From: Bordetella genomosp. 13
GTDB lineage: Bacteria > Pseudomonadota > Gammaproteobacteria > Burkholderiales > Burkholderiaceae_B
Direction of reading: 5' to 3'
Length of the DNA stretch: 64,000 nt
Assembly (NCBI RefSeq): GCF_002119665.1
Contig: NZ_CP021111.1
Span: forward strand, 3,534,001 to 3,598,000
Every line of letters starts with the position of its first letter. Within the stretch, counting starts at the first letter, position 1. Below the pieces are notes generated by a model. It saw nothing but the letters and a program-made list of their open reading frames with translations. It searched no databases and was not told where the DNA came from. Shown piece by piece: positions 1-8,663 of the stretch. Made by a program: the position numbers and the translations under genes.

Positions 1-431
1 GCGATGGCCACGTTGTTCAGGAAGCAGAAGCCCATGGCCCGGGCCCGGCACGCGTGATGGCCGGGCGGGCGCACCGCGCAGAACGCGGTGGGGACCTCGC
101 CGCCCATGACCGCGTCCACCGCCGCCACCGCCGCGCCCGCCGCGCGCAAGGCGGCCTGATAGGTGTGCGGGTTCATCAGGGTGTCGGGATCGATGGGCGT
201 GTAGCCGCTGGCCGGCTGCCGCGCCTGCAGCGCATCGAGATACGCTTCGGCGTGCACGCGCAGGATGTCGGCGCGCGTGGCCTCCGGCGCCTCGCGCTCG
301 TCCAGGTAGGACATCACGCCGCTGGCAAGCAGCTGGTCGGAAATGGCATCCAGCCTCTCCGGGCATTCGGGATGCCAGCCCCCCATTTCATGCAGGCGGC
401 AAGACGGGTGGGTAAGATACATGGTCTCCAT
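1..431 (-). CDS. Histone deacetylase superfamily protein (N-terminal part, runs off the window)
   Basis: Only about the first 143 residues are present; the gene continues beyond base 1. The protein opens METMYLTHPSCRLHEMGG followed by HPECPERL, and near the window edge reads RPPGHHA then MGFCFLNN, the His-His active-site region of the HDAC / acetylpolyamine-amidohydrolase fold. Bacterial members are zinc-dependent deacetylases of acetylated amines or proteins; the substrate cannot be told here. The start at 431 fits the family N-terminus (M-x-T-x-Y-x-T-H-P); an in-frame ATG at 422 is an alternative. It is divergent from mltB, and the two starts are only 10 bases apart, so its promoter and ribosome site must lie inside the start of mltB. 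Family assignment is firm, substrate unknown. Confidence 0.85.
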   Translation of the reverse strand, partial: METMYLTHPSCRLHEMGGWHPECPERLDAISDQLLASGVMSYLDEREAPEATRADILRVHAEAYLDALQARQPASGYTPIDPDTLMNPHTYQAALRAAGAAVAAVDAVMGGEVPTAFCAVRPPGHHACRARAMGFCFLNNVAI

Positions 432-441
432 AGGGAAGATT

Positions 442-1605
442 ATGTTCATCTGTAGGCGAATACTGCAACTCGGCATACTCGCGGCCCTGACCGGCTGCGC
501 CGCCTCGAAGCCCCCCGCACCCCTTGCCGCCGTTCCCACGGCCCAGGCGGCCCCCGCCCCGGCCCTCACTCCGGACGCCAACGGCGCCATCCGCATCGGC
601 CCCAGCGCGCCGGCGCCCGAGCCCTCTTCCACCGAAACGCCCACCGGCCAGTTGCGTCCCGAGGTCGCCGCCTATGCCCGCGATCTTGCGGCGCGCGCGG
701 GCCTCCCGCTGGCCCAGGTGCAGGCCAGCCTGGCGGGATCGACCTACAACGCGACCGTGGCCAGGCTGATCGCGCCCGCGCCGCCGGGACGCAAGGTCTG
801 GCGCAGCTGGCTGACCTATCGCTCGCGCTTCGTCGAGCCCAAGCGCATCCGCTGGGGCATCGATTTCTACCAGGACAACCAGGCGCTGCTCGAGCGCGCC
901 GCGCAGCAATATGGCGTGCCGGCGCCCATCATCGCCGCCATCATCGGCGTGGAAACCATCTACGGCCGCAACATGGGCAGCTTCCGCGTCATGGACGCGC
1001 TGACCACGCTGGCCTTCGACTATCCGCAGCCCGCCCGGCCCGAGCGCGTGCAGCTGTTCCGCGACCAGTTGGGCGACTTCATCGTCCTGGTGCTGCAAGG
1101 CAAGCTGGAACTGGAAACGCGCGGCTCGTACGCCGGCGCCATCGGCATGCCGCAGTTCATGCCGGGCAGCATCCTGCGCTATGCGGTGGACGGCGATGGC
1201 GATGGCCACATCGACCTGGCCAACAGCCTGCCCGACGCGATCATGTCGGTGGGCAGTTTCCTGGCCCAGCACGGCTGGCAGCGCGGCGCGCCGGTGTTCG
1301 CGCCGGTGGTGCTGCCGGCCGATCCCTCGGCGCTGGCCTCCGGCGGGCTGCAGCCCACGCAGGACTGGCCGCGACTGCAGGCCGCGGGCGCGCGGCTCGG
1401 CGCGGGCGCCAACCCGGGCGCGGCCTGGCTGTCCATGCCGCTGGGCGTGGTCGACCTGGTCGAGGAAGCGCGCGGCACCGCGCAGTACCGCACCGGCACG
1501 CCCAACTTCTTCGCCTTGACGCAATACAACCGCAGCTATTTCTACGCCACGTCGGTGTCCGACCTGGCGGATGCGATCGCGACGGGAGTCGGCGTTTCGT
1601 ATTGA
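442..1605 (+). CDS. mltB: Lytic murein transglycosylase, MltB type (GH103), lipoprotein
   Basis: A 387-residue protein predicted to cleave the MurNAc-GlcNAc bond of peptidoglycan with 1,6-anhydro ring formation, anchored in the outer membrane. The N-terminus is a lipoprotein signal ending LTGC (Cys about residue 18), followed by an Ala/Pro-rich linker to about residue 70. The SLT2-type catalytic core follows with GVETIYG (catalytic Glu), then GAIGMPQFMPG and a DGDGDGHID acidic loop that resembles a Ca-binding site. No C-terminal peptidoglycan-binding domain follows, unlike the second GH103 enzyme at 58403-59653. Start at 442 is supported by AGGGAAG just upstream and by the signal peptide; further-upstream in-frame starts would ruin the signal. 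A strong terminator follows. Confidence 0.9.
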   Translation: MFICRRILQLGILAALTGCAASKPPAPLAAVPTAQAAPAPALTPDANGAIRIGPSAPAPEPSSTETPTGQLRPEVAAYARDLAARAGLPLAQVQASLAGSTYNATVARLIAPAPPGRKVWRSWLTYRSRFVEPKRIRWGIDFYQDNQALLERAAQQYGVPAPIIAAIIGVETIYGRNMGSFRVMDALTTLAFDYPQPARPERVQLFRDQLGDFIVLVLQGKLELETRGSYAGAIGMPQFMPGSILRYAVDGDGDGHIDLANSLPDAIMSVGSFLAQHGWQRGAPVFAPVVLPADPSALASGGLQPTQDWPRLQAAGARLGAGANPGAAWLSMPLGVVDLVEEARGTAQYRTGTPNFFALTQYNRSYFYATSVSDLADAIATGVGVSY

Positions 1606-1636
1606 GGATCGAATACGCGGGCGAATGCCCAAAAGC

Positions 1637-1663
1637 AAAGAGGCGTCCGTGGGACGCCTCTTT
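1637..1663. terminator. Bidirectional rho-independent terminator between mltB and cysM
   Basis: A perfect 12-bp inverted repeat, AAAGAGGCGTCC / GGACGCCTCTTT, with a 3-base loop (GTG). The A and T ends of the stem let it work for both convergent genes, mltB (+) and cysM (-). Confidence 0.85.
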
Positions 1664-1696
1664 CACATCGCGGCCGGCGTTCGCCGGCGCATGGCC

Positions 1697-2626
1697 TCAT
1701 GCCGGGGGATCGAATACCCCGGTGGACAGGTAGCGGTCGCCGCGGTCACAGACGATGAACACGATGGTGGCGTTCTCGACCCGCTGCGCCACGCGCAGCG
1801 CGGCAATGAGCGCACCGGCCGACGAGATGCCGCCGAAAATGCCTTCCTGGGCAGCCAGGCGGCGCGCCATGTCCTCGGCCTCGGCCTGCACGATGGATTC
1901 GTACGCGTCCACGCGGCTGCGATCGAAGATCTTGGGCAGATAGGCCTCGGGCCATTTGCGGATGCCGGGAATCTGCGAGCCTTCGGCGGGCTGGGCGCCC
2001 ACCACCTGGATCGCCGGATTCTGCGACTTCAGGTACGCGGACACGCCCATGATGGTGCCCGTGGTGCCCATGGCGCTGACGAAGTGCGTGATGCGCCCAT
2101 CGGTCTGGCGCCACAGCTCGGGGCCGGTGCCGTCGATGTGAGCCTGCGGATTGTCGGGGTTGGCGAACTGGTCCAGCACCTTACCCTTGCCTTCGGACTG
2201 CATCTCCATCGCCAGGTCGCGGGCATATTCCATGCCGCCCTTGGCCGCCGGAGTAAGGATCAGCTGAGCCCCGTAGGCCGTCATGGCCGCGCGGCGCTCG
2301 ACCGACAGGTTGTCGGGCATGATCAGGATCATGCGATACCCGCGCATGGCCGCCGTCATCGCCAGGGCGATGCCGGTGTTGCCGCTGGTGGCCTCGATCA
2401 GCGTGTCGCCGGGCTGGATCTCGCCGCGCTGCTCGGCGCGCAGGATCATCGACAGCGCGGGGCGGTCTTTCACCGAGCCGGCCGGGTTGTTGCCCTCGAG
2501 TTTGGCCAGGATGACGTTGCCGCGCGGCTGGCCGGCATTGCCGGGGATGCGTTGCAGGCGGACCAGCGGCGTGTTGCCGACGGTCTGCTCGATAGTGGGG
2601 TAGGTGTGCTCGCTCATGCGGGGCAT
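1697..2626 (-). CDS. cysM: Cysteine synthase B (O-acetylserine sulfhydrylase B)
   Basis: A 309-residue PLP enzyme that makes cysteine from O-acetylserine and sulfide (the CysM isozyme can also use thiosulfate). The PLP lysine lies in NPAGSVKDRPA (K53), TSGNTGIALA forms the substrate/phosphate loop, and GGISSAGAL is the C-terminal phosphate-cup motif. Length and motifs match CysM rather than CysK. GGAG lies 5-6 bases before the ATG at 2626; a second ATG at 2617 (MSEHTYP) is possible but has a poorer ribosome site. It stands alone, convergent with mltB. Confidence 0.92.
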   Translation of the reverse strand: MPRMSEHTYPTIEQTVGNTPLVRLQRIPGNAGQPRGNVILAKLEGNNPAGSVKDRPALSMILRAEQRGEIQPGDTLIEATSGNTGIALAMTAAMRGYRMILIMPDNLSVERRAAMTAYGAQLILTPAAKGGMEYARDLAMEMQSEGKGKVLDQFANPDNPQAHIDGTGPELWRQTDGRITHFVSAMGTTGTIMGVSAYLKSQNPAIQVVGAQPAEGSQIPGIRKWPEAYLPKIFDRSRVDAYESIVQAEAEDMARRLAAQEGIFGGISSAGALIAALRVAQRVENATIVFIVCDRGDRYLSTGVFDPPA

Positions 2627-2715
2627 GATAACTCCGCCCGGCGGCGGCGGGCGGCATGGCCCGGCTGCCGCAAGGGATACGGCGGCCCGCGGCCTGGACG
2701 CTTCGGCCTGTCGCC

Positions 2716-3174
2716 CTACTTCGTCGCGGGTCGGCGCGCGGCCGCCGCGTTCGCCGGCGCCGCCGCCGCGGGCTTGCCAGGCGCGGCGTCGGGCGCGGCC
2801 GGCGCGCCTGGCCCCACGGTAAGCCCCGCCGCCTGCAAGGCCTGCACGCGTTTGGGACCGATGCCGCGCACCCGGTCGGACAGGTCGTCCATCGATTCGA
2901 AGCGTCCGCCTCGCGTACGTTCCTGGACGATGATCTGCGCCATGCGCGGGCCCACGCCGCGTATGGTCTCCAGTTGCTCGGCATTGGCGCTGTTCACGTC
3001 CAGCGCGTGCGCGGGCAGCATGGCCAAACCCAGGCCGCCGGCCACTGCCAGCCTGCCCACCGCGCGCGCCAGCAAGCGACGCGTCGGACGGCGAGCGGCC
3101 AAGGGAATCTGCGCGGTGAAGCGGCAGGGCTCGGGCCGGTGCCGCGCAACGGGATCATGGATGAAGGGATTCAT
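2716..3174 (-). CDS. ComEA-like helix-hairpin-helix DNA-binding protein, exported or membrane-anchored
   Basis: A 152-residue protein. After a basic N-terminus there is a hydrophobic stretch around residues 40-52 ending AHA, then a tandem helix-hairpin-helix module: NSANAEQL, IRGVGPRMAQ and RGIGPKRVQAL. This is the ComEA domain that binds incoming DNA at the cell surface in transformable bacteria; many non-competent proteobacteria keep such a protein with no known role. The last 35 residues are Ala/Pro-rich and probably disordered. Start at 3174 has AGGAG at 6 bases. The long basic lead before the hydrophobic segment is unusual for a plain signal peptide. Confidence 0.8.
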   Translation of the reverse strand: MNPFIHDPVARHRPEPCRFTAQIPLAARRPTRRLLARAVGRLAVAGGLGLAMLPAHALDVNSANAEQLETIRGVGPRMAQIIVQERTRGGRFESMDDLSDRVRGIGPKRVQALQAAGLTVGPGAPAAPDAAPGKPAAAAPANAAAARRPATK

Positions 3175-3254
3175 GCGGTTCTCCTGATGAACGCGGGCGG
3201 ATGGGAGCGTCCGCCCTGCATGCATCTTGCGGCAGCACCCCGGCGCACGGGGCG

Positions 3255-3295
3255 GGCAGTGCATGGAAACGGCACTTCGGTTTCCACGTACTGCC
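3255..3295. repeat. Imperfect inverted repeat (16-bp arms) downstream of marR
   Basis: GGCAGTGCATGGAAAC (3255-3270) pairs with GTTTCCACGTACTGCC (3280-3295) at 14 of 16 positions around a 9-base loop. It lies just past the marR stop and before the ComEA-like start, both read on the minus strand. There is no T-run, so it could be a weak or rho-aided terminator or an RNA-stabilising hairpin. Confidence 0.5.
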
Positions 3296-3308
3296 GAACC
3301 TGTCCCGT

Positions 3309-3806
3309 TTACTCCGGCAGCGGCCCGGTGGCCCGCTGCTGCTCGGCATCCGTCAATTCCGTCAGCACGTCATAGAACACGTCGAAGCGCCGTTCGCCGA
3401 TCCGCTGCCGCCATTCGTCTTCGATGGCATGGACCGTGGCGCGCTGGATCTGTGCCACTTTCCAACCCTTGTCGGTCAACGATATCAACCGTGCCGGGGT
3501 GCCCTTCACCGGCACTCGCCGCACATAACCCATCTCCTCGAGCTGGACCAGCAGGTAATTCATCGCCTGCTTCGTCATGCCGGCGCGCGCAGCCAGATCG
3601 ATGGGGCGCTCGTTGTCCGGCGGCGGGAAGCGCAGTACCTTGAAATGCGCGGGATGGATGTCGGCATACCCGGCGTCGGCCAGCGCCTGGCCGATGCGCC
3701 GCTCCACATATTCCAGCCCGTAGCGCAGCCTTGCACCGATCAGCGGATCGCCAGTATCCGGATCGCCGGGAAAATGTGGGTCCACGGACGCTTGACGTTT
3801 GGACAT
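3309..3806 (-). CDS. MarR-family transcriptional regulator
   Basis: A 165-residue winged-helix protein. The middle carries the recognition helix region (AARAGMTKQAMNYLLVQLEE) and the wing (RVPVKGTPARLISLTDKG), the usual MarR layout, flanked by the helices of the dimer interface. It is divergent from the cupin gene at 3847, and a perfect 7-1-7 palindrome sits between them, so it probably represses itself and the cupin until a small ligand binds. The ligand is unknown. The start at 3806 places the palindrome just upstream of the coding region. Confidence 0.85.
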   Translation of the reverse strand: MSKRQASVDPHFPGDPDTGDPLIGARLRYGLEYVERRIGQALADAGYADIHPAHFKVLRFPPPDNERPIDLAARAGMTKQAMNYLLVQLEEMGYVRRVPVKGTPARLISLTDKGWKVAQIQRATVHAIEDEWRQRIGERRFDVFYDVLTELTDAEQQRATGPLPE

Positions 3807-3812
3807 ATTCGA

Positions 3813-3827
3813 GTAAAGTTACTTTAC
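3813..3827. promoter_or_regulatory. Probable MarR operator
   Basis: GTAAAGT-T-ACTTTAC is a perfect inverted repeat with a single central base, 6 bases from the marR start and 19 from the cupin start. Its size and position fit a MarR dimer site controlling both divergent genes. This rests on symmetry and context only. Confidence 0.65.
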
Positions 3828-3846
3828 CAACCCAAAGGAGCCGGCC

Positions 3847-4281
3847 ATGACTATAACGCGCGAACCCGAGATCATCATCGGATCGATCTCGATGCGCTTC
3901 CTCGTCGACGGGCGCCACACCGCGGGCAACGTGGCGATGGCGGAGATGGTGGTGCAGCCGCAGGCCAAAGTGCCGCCGCCGCACCGGCACGTCGACGTGG
4001 ACGAGACGATGTACATGCTGGAAGGTACCCTGACCTATCGGGTGAACGACGACGTACGCGTGCTGACCGCGGGCGACGAGTGCTTCTCGCCGCGCGGCAG
4101 CGTGCATCACTTCTCCAATCCCGGCGACGTGCCGGCGCGCGCGCTCGTGGTGTTCTCGCCCGCCAACATCGGCCCCGATTACTTCCAAGAGGTGGCCGAG
4201 GTGCTGGGCGCCGGCGGTCCGCCAGACATGGCGAAGATGCGCGCGGTGATGCAGCGACACGGGTTGGAGCTGGCCGCCTGA
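3847..4281 (+). CDS. Cupin-2 domain protein, probable MarR target
   Basis: A 144-residue single-domain cupin. The first conserved motif reads PPPHRHVDVDETMYMLEG (metal-binding His-x-His and Glu) and the second HHFSNPG (second-motif His). Small cupins of this sort act as dioxygenases, isomerases or quercetinase-like enzymes, or bind small ligands; nothing here fixes the substrate. AAAGGAG precedes the start. The divergent marR and shared operator suggest induction by a small, perhaps aromatic or toxic, compound. Confidence 0.8.
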   Translation: MTITREPEIIIGSISMRFLVDGRHTAGNVAMAEMVVQPQAKVPPPHRHVDVDETMYMLEGTLTYRVNDDVRVLTAGDECFSPRGSVHHFSNPGDVPARALVVFSPANIGPDYFQEVAEVLGAGGPPDMAKMRAVMQRHGLELAA

Positions 4282-4309
4282 ACCGCGGGCGGGCCTGAGC
4301 GCCGACGCG

Positions 4310-5233
4310 TCACTCCCTCTCCGCGCCGCGCTCCAGCCGCGCCGCTTCGACCAGGTACTCAAGTACGCGGCGCGCCGCCACGGGCAGGGCCTGCTCGTCA
4401 CGCATGCAGATGGCGAAACGCCGCTTGCTCCAGGTGTCCTTCAAGGGCAGCACGCGCAGGCCGTGCGCGGCGGCCTGCGGCATCGCCACCTCGGCGGGCA
4501 CCACGCTGATGGCCAGCCCGGCCTCCACGACGCGGAAAGCCGAATCGAAGTTGCTTACCGTCACCCTGTGGCGCATGGTCCTGCCATCGCGGGCGGCCGC
4601 GGCCTGCAGCATGCGCAGCACTGCTCCGGCCGCGTGCATGTTGACGTATTCGTAGTCCAGCGTTTCTTCGAACCACACCGCATCGCGCTGCGCGAGCGGA
4701 TGGCGCGGGTCGGTCACCACCGCCAGGTTGTCGCCGCGATACGGCCGGGTCTGCAGCCCGCGGAAATCGGCCGCGTCCCAGCAGATGCCCAGGCTGGCGA
4801 TGCCGGCCTTCACGTCGCGCACCACCTCGTGGCTGACGCGCTCCTCCAGGTCCACGCGGATGTTGCGGTGCTGCCCGGCCTGCAGAAAGCCCGCGATGTC
4901 TGCCGCCAGCGATTGCGCGATGACCGAAGCGGTGGCCAGGATGCGGACCTGTCCCTGCACGCCGCTGGCATACGCCGCCATGTCGCGCTCGATGCGGTCG
5001 GAGCTGGCCATGATGGCTCGCGCGTGTTCCAGCAAGGTTTCTCCGGCTTCGGTGGGCTCGACGCCATGCCGCTTGCGGACCAGCAGCTTGGCGCCGACGG
5101 TGTCCTCGAGCTGCGCCAGGCGCTTGCTGATGGCGGAGCCCACGATGCTGGCATCCTGCCCTACGCGGGCGATATTGCCCGTTTCGCACACCTTGATGAA
5201 AAGCCGCAATGTGGTGATGTCCAGGTCGCGCAT
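4310..5233 (-). CDS. LysR-family regulator of the lyase/CoA-transferase operon
   Basis: A 307-residue LysR protein. The N-terminal winged helix-turn-helix is seen in TTLRLFIKVCETGNIARVG and AISKRLAQLED; residues about 90-295 form the periplasmic-binding-like effector domain. Divergent from the gene at 5354, which it probably controls. Start chosen at 5233 (MRDLDIT), with GAGG about 10 bases upstream; the ATG at 5242 would have the same GAGG only one base away. The effector is likely the acid or CoA ester degraded by the divergent operon (inference). Confidence 0.85.
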   Translation of the reverse strand: MRDLDITTLRLFIKVCETGNIARVGQDASIVGSAISKRLAQLEDTVGAKLLVRKRHGVEPTEAGETLLEHARAIMASSDRIERDMAAYASGVQGQVRILATASVIAQSLAADIAGFLQAGQHRNIRVDLEERVSHEVVRDVKAGIASLGICWDAADFRGLQTRPYRGDNLAVVTDPRHPLAQRDAVWFEETLDYEYVNMHAAGAVLRMLQAAAARDGRTMRHRVTVSNFDSAFRVVEAGLAISVVPAEVAMPQAAAHGLRVLPLKDTWSKRRFAICMRDEQALPVAARRVLEYLVEAARLERGAERE

Positions 5234-5353
5234 GGAATTCATGCCTCGATGAGATTTTCCTTCACGGAATTTTATCCGTTCCGAAATTGCGAAAATTTGC
5301 CGGCCGAGAATACCTAAACTAGCGCATCGACTTTTTCATCTGGTGCAACGAGC

Positions 5354-7540
5354 ATGGCGTCGACCTCCTTCCCTTCAGCCGTCACCGTCCGCGAAGTCGG
5401 GCTGCGCGACGGCCTGCAAAGCCTGCCCGTCGTAGTGCCCACCCACATCAAGCGCGAATGGATAGACGCCGCCTACCGGGCGGGCCAGCGCGAGATCGAA
5501 GTGGGGTCATTCGTGCCGCCGCGGCTCTTGCCGCAGATGGCCGATACCGCCGAGCTGGTGGCGCATGCGAAGCGGCTGGAGGGGCTGTTCGTGTCGGTGC
5601 TGGTGCCCAACGTGAAGGGAGCGGAAAGGGCTCTGGAGAGCGGCGCCGACCTGATGCTGGTCCCGCTATCCGCCAGCCGCGACCACAGCCTGGCCAACCT
5701 GCGCAAGACGCCCGGGGAAGTGGTGGCCATGGTGGCGGAGATCCGCGCCGCGCGCGACGCGGCGGGCTCATCGATGTTGATCGAAGGCGGCGTGGGCACG
5801 GCCTTCGGCTGCACGCTGCAAGGCGCGGTCGCCCCGGACACCGTGCTGGACCTTCTGCAGGCGCTGCTGGACGCCGGCGCGGACCGCGTCAGCCTGGCCG
5901 ACACCGTGGGCTATGCCGATCCGGCGGCGGTGCGGCGCCTGTTCGAAGCGGCGTTGAACCGCGTCGGCGACCGCCTGTGCTGCGCCCACTTCCACGACAC
6001 CCGTGGTCTGGGACTGGCCAATGCGCTGGCCGCGCTGGAGACCGGCATCACGCGGTTCGACGCCTGCCTGGCCGGCATCGGGGGCTGTCCGCACGCCCCG
6101 GGCGCCAGCGGCAACGTCAGCACGGAAGACCTCGTCTTCATGCTGCAAAGCATGGGCATCGCCACGGGCGTCGACCTGCCGAAGCTGCTGGCCCTGCGCG
6201 AGGCCGCGGCCGGCTGGCTGCAAGGCCAACCCCTGCACGGCTCGATATGGCGCGCCGGCCTGCCCAAGACCTTTCCCGCCGCCGCGGGCGCGATCGTATC
6301 CTGGAACCGCTATTCATTGGACCAACGAGTCATGACTACCGAGACCCTTTCTTCCGACGCCCTCCCCCTGGCCGGCCTGCGCGTCGTCGAATTCACTCAC
6401 ATGGTCATGGGCCCGACCTGCGGCATGGTGCTGGCCGACCTGGGCGCGGAAGTCATCAAGGTCGAGCCGGTGCAGGGCGACCGCACGCGCCACCTGCTGG
6501 GCGTGGGCGCCGGCTTCTTCCCCATGTTCAATCGCAACAAGAAGAGCATCGCGCTGGACATACAGTCGCCCGAAGGCGGCGAGGCGGCGCGCAGACTGGC
6601 CGCCAGCGCGGACGTCGTGGCCGAGAACTTCCGGCCGGGCACCATGGCGAAGTACGGGCTCGACTATGCGTCGCTGTCGGCGGTGAACCCGCGCCTGATC
6701 TACGTCAGCCACAAGGGCTTCCTGCCCGGTCCTTACGAGATGCGCACGGCGCTGGACGAGGTCGTGCAGATGATGGGCGGTCTGGCCTACATGACCGGCC
6801 GGCCCGGCGACCCCGTGCGCGCCGGCACCAGCGTGAACGACATCATGGGCGGCATGTTCGGCGCGATCGGCGCGCTGGCCGCGCTGATCAAGCGCGGCAT
6901 CACGGGCCGCGGACAGGAAGTGCAGTCCTCGCTGTTCGAGAACAATGTGTTCCTGGTGGGACAGCACATGCTGCAGTACGCCATCACCGGCCAGGCCTCG
7001 GCGCCCATGCCGGACCGCGTGTCGGCCTGGGCGCTGTACGACGTCTTCACCGTCAAGAACGGCGAACAGATCTTCCTGGCGGCGGTCAGCGACAGCCAAT
7101 GGATGACCTTCTGCGACGCGTTCGGCTTCGAAGACCTGAAGAGCGATCCCAAGCTGGCGACAAACAATGACCGCGTGCGCGTGCGGCCCACGCTGCTGGC
7201 CGACCTGCGCGAGCGCCTGGCGCGCTACACCGCGAGCGAGCTCGCGGCCGTGTTCGAACGCATCGGCCTGCCCTTCGCGCCCATCCTCAAGCCGGAAGAG
7301 CTCTACGAAGACCCGCATCTCCGCGCCACCGGAGGCTTGGCCGACGTGCGCCTGCCCGACGGCGAGCGCGCGGGCCAGACCGCCGGCGCGCCGCTGTTTC
7401 CGCTGATGATGGACGGCCGCCGGCTGGGCGTGCGCGAACACCCGCCCGTGCTGGGATCGCACACCGATGACCTGCTCGCCGGCGTGGGGTATTCGGCGGG
7501 ACAGATCGCCGGGATGCGCGAACGGCGCATCGCCGCCTGA
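5354..7540 (+). CDS. Fused HMG-CoA lyase family and CaiB/BaiF (family III) CoA-transferase
   Basis: One 728-residue frame joins two enzymes. Residues 1 to about 318 are an HMG-CoA-lyase-type TIM barrel: VGLRDGLQ, the metal site HFHDTRG and GGCPHAPGASGNV with the active Cys. Residues from about 327 on are a family III CoA-transferase: VVEFTHMVMGPTCG, ADLGAEVIKVE and TSVNDIMGG holding the likely catalytic Asp. The junction RYSLDQRV-MTTETL contains an internal ATG (6332) that is the natural start of a separate transferase, but no stop precedes it. The pair would load CoA onto a branched hydroxy-acid (3-hydroxy-3-methylglutarate or citramalate type) and split it to acetyl-CoA plus a keto acid. 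The Bug receptor downstream suggests import of the acid. Either a true fusion or loss of the lyase stop codon. Confidence 0.85.
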   Translation: MASTSFPSAVTVREVGLRDGLQSLPVVVPTHIKREWIDAAYRAGQREIEVGSFVPPRLLPQMADTAELVAHAKRLEGLFVSVLVPNVKGAERALESGADLMLVPLSASRDHSLANLRKTPGEVVAMVAEIRAARDAAGSSMLIEGGVGTAFGCTLQGAVAPDTVLDLLQALLDAGADRVSLADTVGYADPAAVRRLFEAALNRVGDRLCCAHFHDTRGLGLANALAALETGITRFDACLAGIGGCPHAPGASGNVSTEDLVFMLQSMGIATGVDLPKLLALREAAAGWLQGQPLHGSIWRAGLPKTFPAAAGAIVSWNRYSLDQRVMTTETLSSDALPLAGLRVVEFTHMVMGPTCGMVLADLGAEVIKVEPVQGDRTRHLLGVGAGFFPMFNRNKKSIALDIQSPEGGEAARRLAASADVVAENFRPGTMAKYGLDYASLSAVNPRLIYVSHKGFLPGPYEMRTALDEVVQMMGGLAYMTGRPGDPVRAGTSVNDIMGGMFGAIGALAALIKRGITGRGQEVQSSLFENNVFLVGQHMLQYAITGQASAPMPDRVSAWALYDVFTVKNGEQIFLAAVSDSQWMTFCDAFGFEDLKSDPKLATNNDRVRVRPTLLADLRERLARYTASELAAVFERIGLPFAPILKPEELYEDPHLRATGGLADVRLPDGERAGQTAGAPLFPLMMDGRRLGVREHPPVLGSHTDDLLAGVGYSAGQIAGMRERRIAA

Positions 7541-7652
7541 CCCGCCGTGCCCATCGCATCGTTTCTTTAGACCATTCTCCGCAGGAGATCAGCGAAGTAC
7601 CTCATCACCACGGCCGCGTCGACGGACCGTTCATAATCAAAAGGAGAGAGAC

Positions 7653-8645
7653 ATGAACCATGGAATCGGCAGCCCGGGCCGCCGCAAGTTATTGCTGGGC
7701 ACCCTGGGCGCAATGGGCGCGCCCTGCGTGGGCGCGCCAGCCTGGTCGCAAAGCGACAGGCCCATCAAATTCATCCTGCCGGTCGGCGTGGGATCCGGCG
7801 TGGACACCATCACCCGCGCCGCGGCCCCCGGCCTGTCGGCCGCCCTGGGCCATACGGTGGTGGTCGAGAACCAACCAGGGGCCGGCGGCATCGTCGGGAC
7901 CGCCGCGCTGGTGCGCTCGCCGCCCGATGGCTACACGCTCAGCATGGTGTCGAACAATCACGTCATCTTCCCCAGCGTATACAAGTCAGTGCCGTTCGAT
8001 CCGCTGGGCGACATCACCCCGATCAGCATGGTGGGCAACACGCCGCTGATGATCGTGGCCAACCCGCAGAAAGTGTCGGCCAACAACGTCCGCGAACTGA
8101 CGGCACTGCTGAAGAACCAGCCCGGGCGCTACAACTACGCCTCGTCGGGCAACGGCACCATCCTGCAGCTGGCGGTGGAGATGTACCTGCAGCAAGCCAA
8201 CGTCCGGGCGCGCCATATTCCCTACAAGGGCGTGGGACCGATGATGGCCGACCTGATCGGCGGCCAGGTGGATTTCGGCGTGCTGTCGCAGCCCTCCGTG
8301 CTGCCGCAGATCAAGAGCGGCGCCTTGAAGGCGCTGGGCGCCTGCGGCGGCGAACGCATGGCCGCGCTGCCCGACCTGCCGACGCTGCGCGAGCAGGGCC
8401 TGGCGGACTACGTGGTCGAAGGCTGGTTCGCCGTGGTCGCCCCGGCGAAGCTTCCAGCCGCCGACGTGCAGCGCATCTACCCGGCGCTGGGCACGGCTTT
8501 CCAGGCGCCGGAAGTGAAGCAGGCGATGGACGCGCAAGGCAACCGCATCGTGCTGATGCCGCCCGAGAAGACGGCCGCCTACTTCCGGTCGGAGATGGAG
8601 AAGTACGCGCGGGTGGTGAAGGCGGCGGGTATCGAGCCGAGCTGA
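7653..8645 (+). CDS. Bug-type tripartite tricarboxylate transporter substrate-binding protein
   Basis: A 330-residue periplasmic receptor of the TctC/Bug family, which is greatly expanded in Bordetella. The N-terminus GRRKLLLGTLG looks like a Tat-type signal with cleavage near AWSQS. The core shows the family pattern: VVVENQPGAGG, RSPPDGYTL, YNYASSGNGT and RHIPYKGVGP. Bug proteins bind carboxylates and pass them to TctAB-like membrane proteins, often encoded elsewhere. It lies 112 bases after the lyase/transferase gene, with a strong AAAGGAG site, so it probably supplies that pathway's substrate. No membrane subunit is present here. Confidence 0.9.
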   Translation: MNHGIGSPGRRKLLLGTLGAMGAPCVGAPAWSQSDRPIKFILPVGVGSGVDTITRAAAPGLSAALGHTVVVENQPGAGGIVGTAALVRSPPDGYTLSMVSNNHVIFPSVYKSVPFDPLGDITPISMVGNTPLMIVANPQKVSANNVRELTALLKNQPGRYNYASSGNGTILQLAVEMYLQQANVRARHIPYKGVGPMMADLIGGQVDFGVLSQPSVLPQIKSGALKALGACGGERMAALPDLPTLREQGLADYVVEGWFAVVAPAKLPAADVQRIYPALGTAFQAPEVKQAMDAQGNRIVLMPPEKTAAYFRSEMEKYARVVKAAGIEPS

Positions 8646-8663
8646 GATGTGGCGGGCGTGTGT

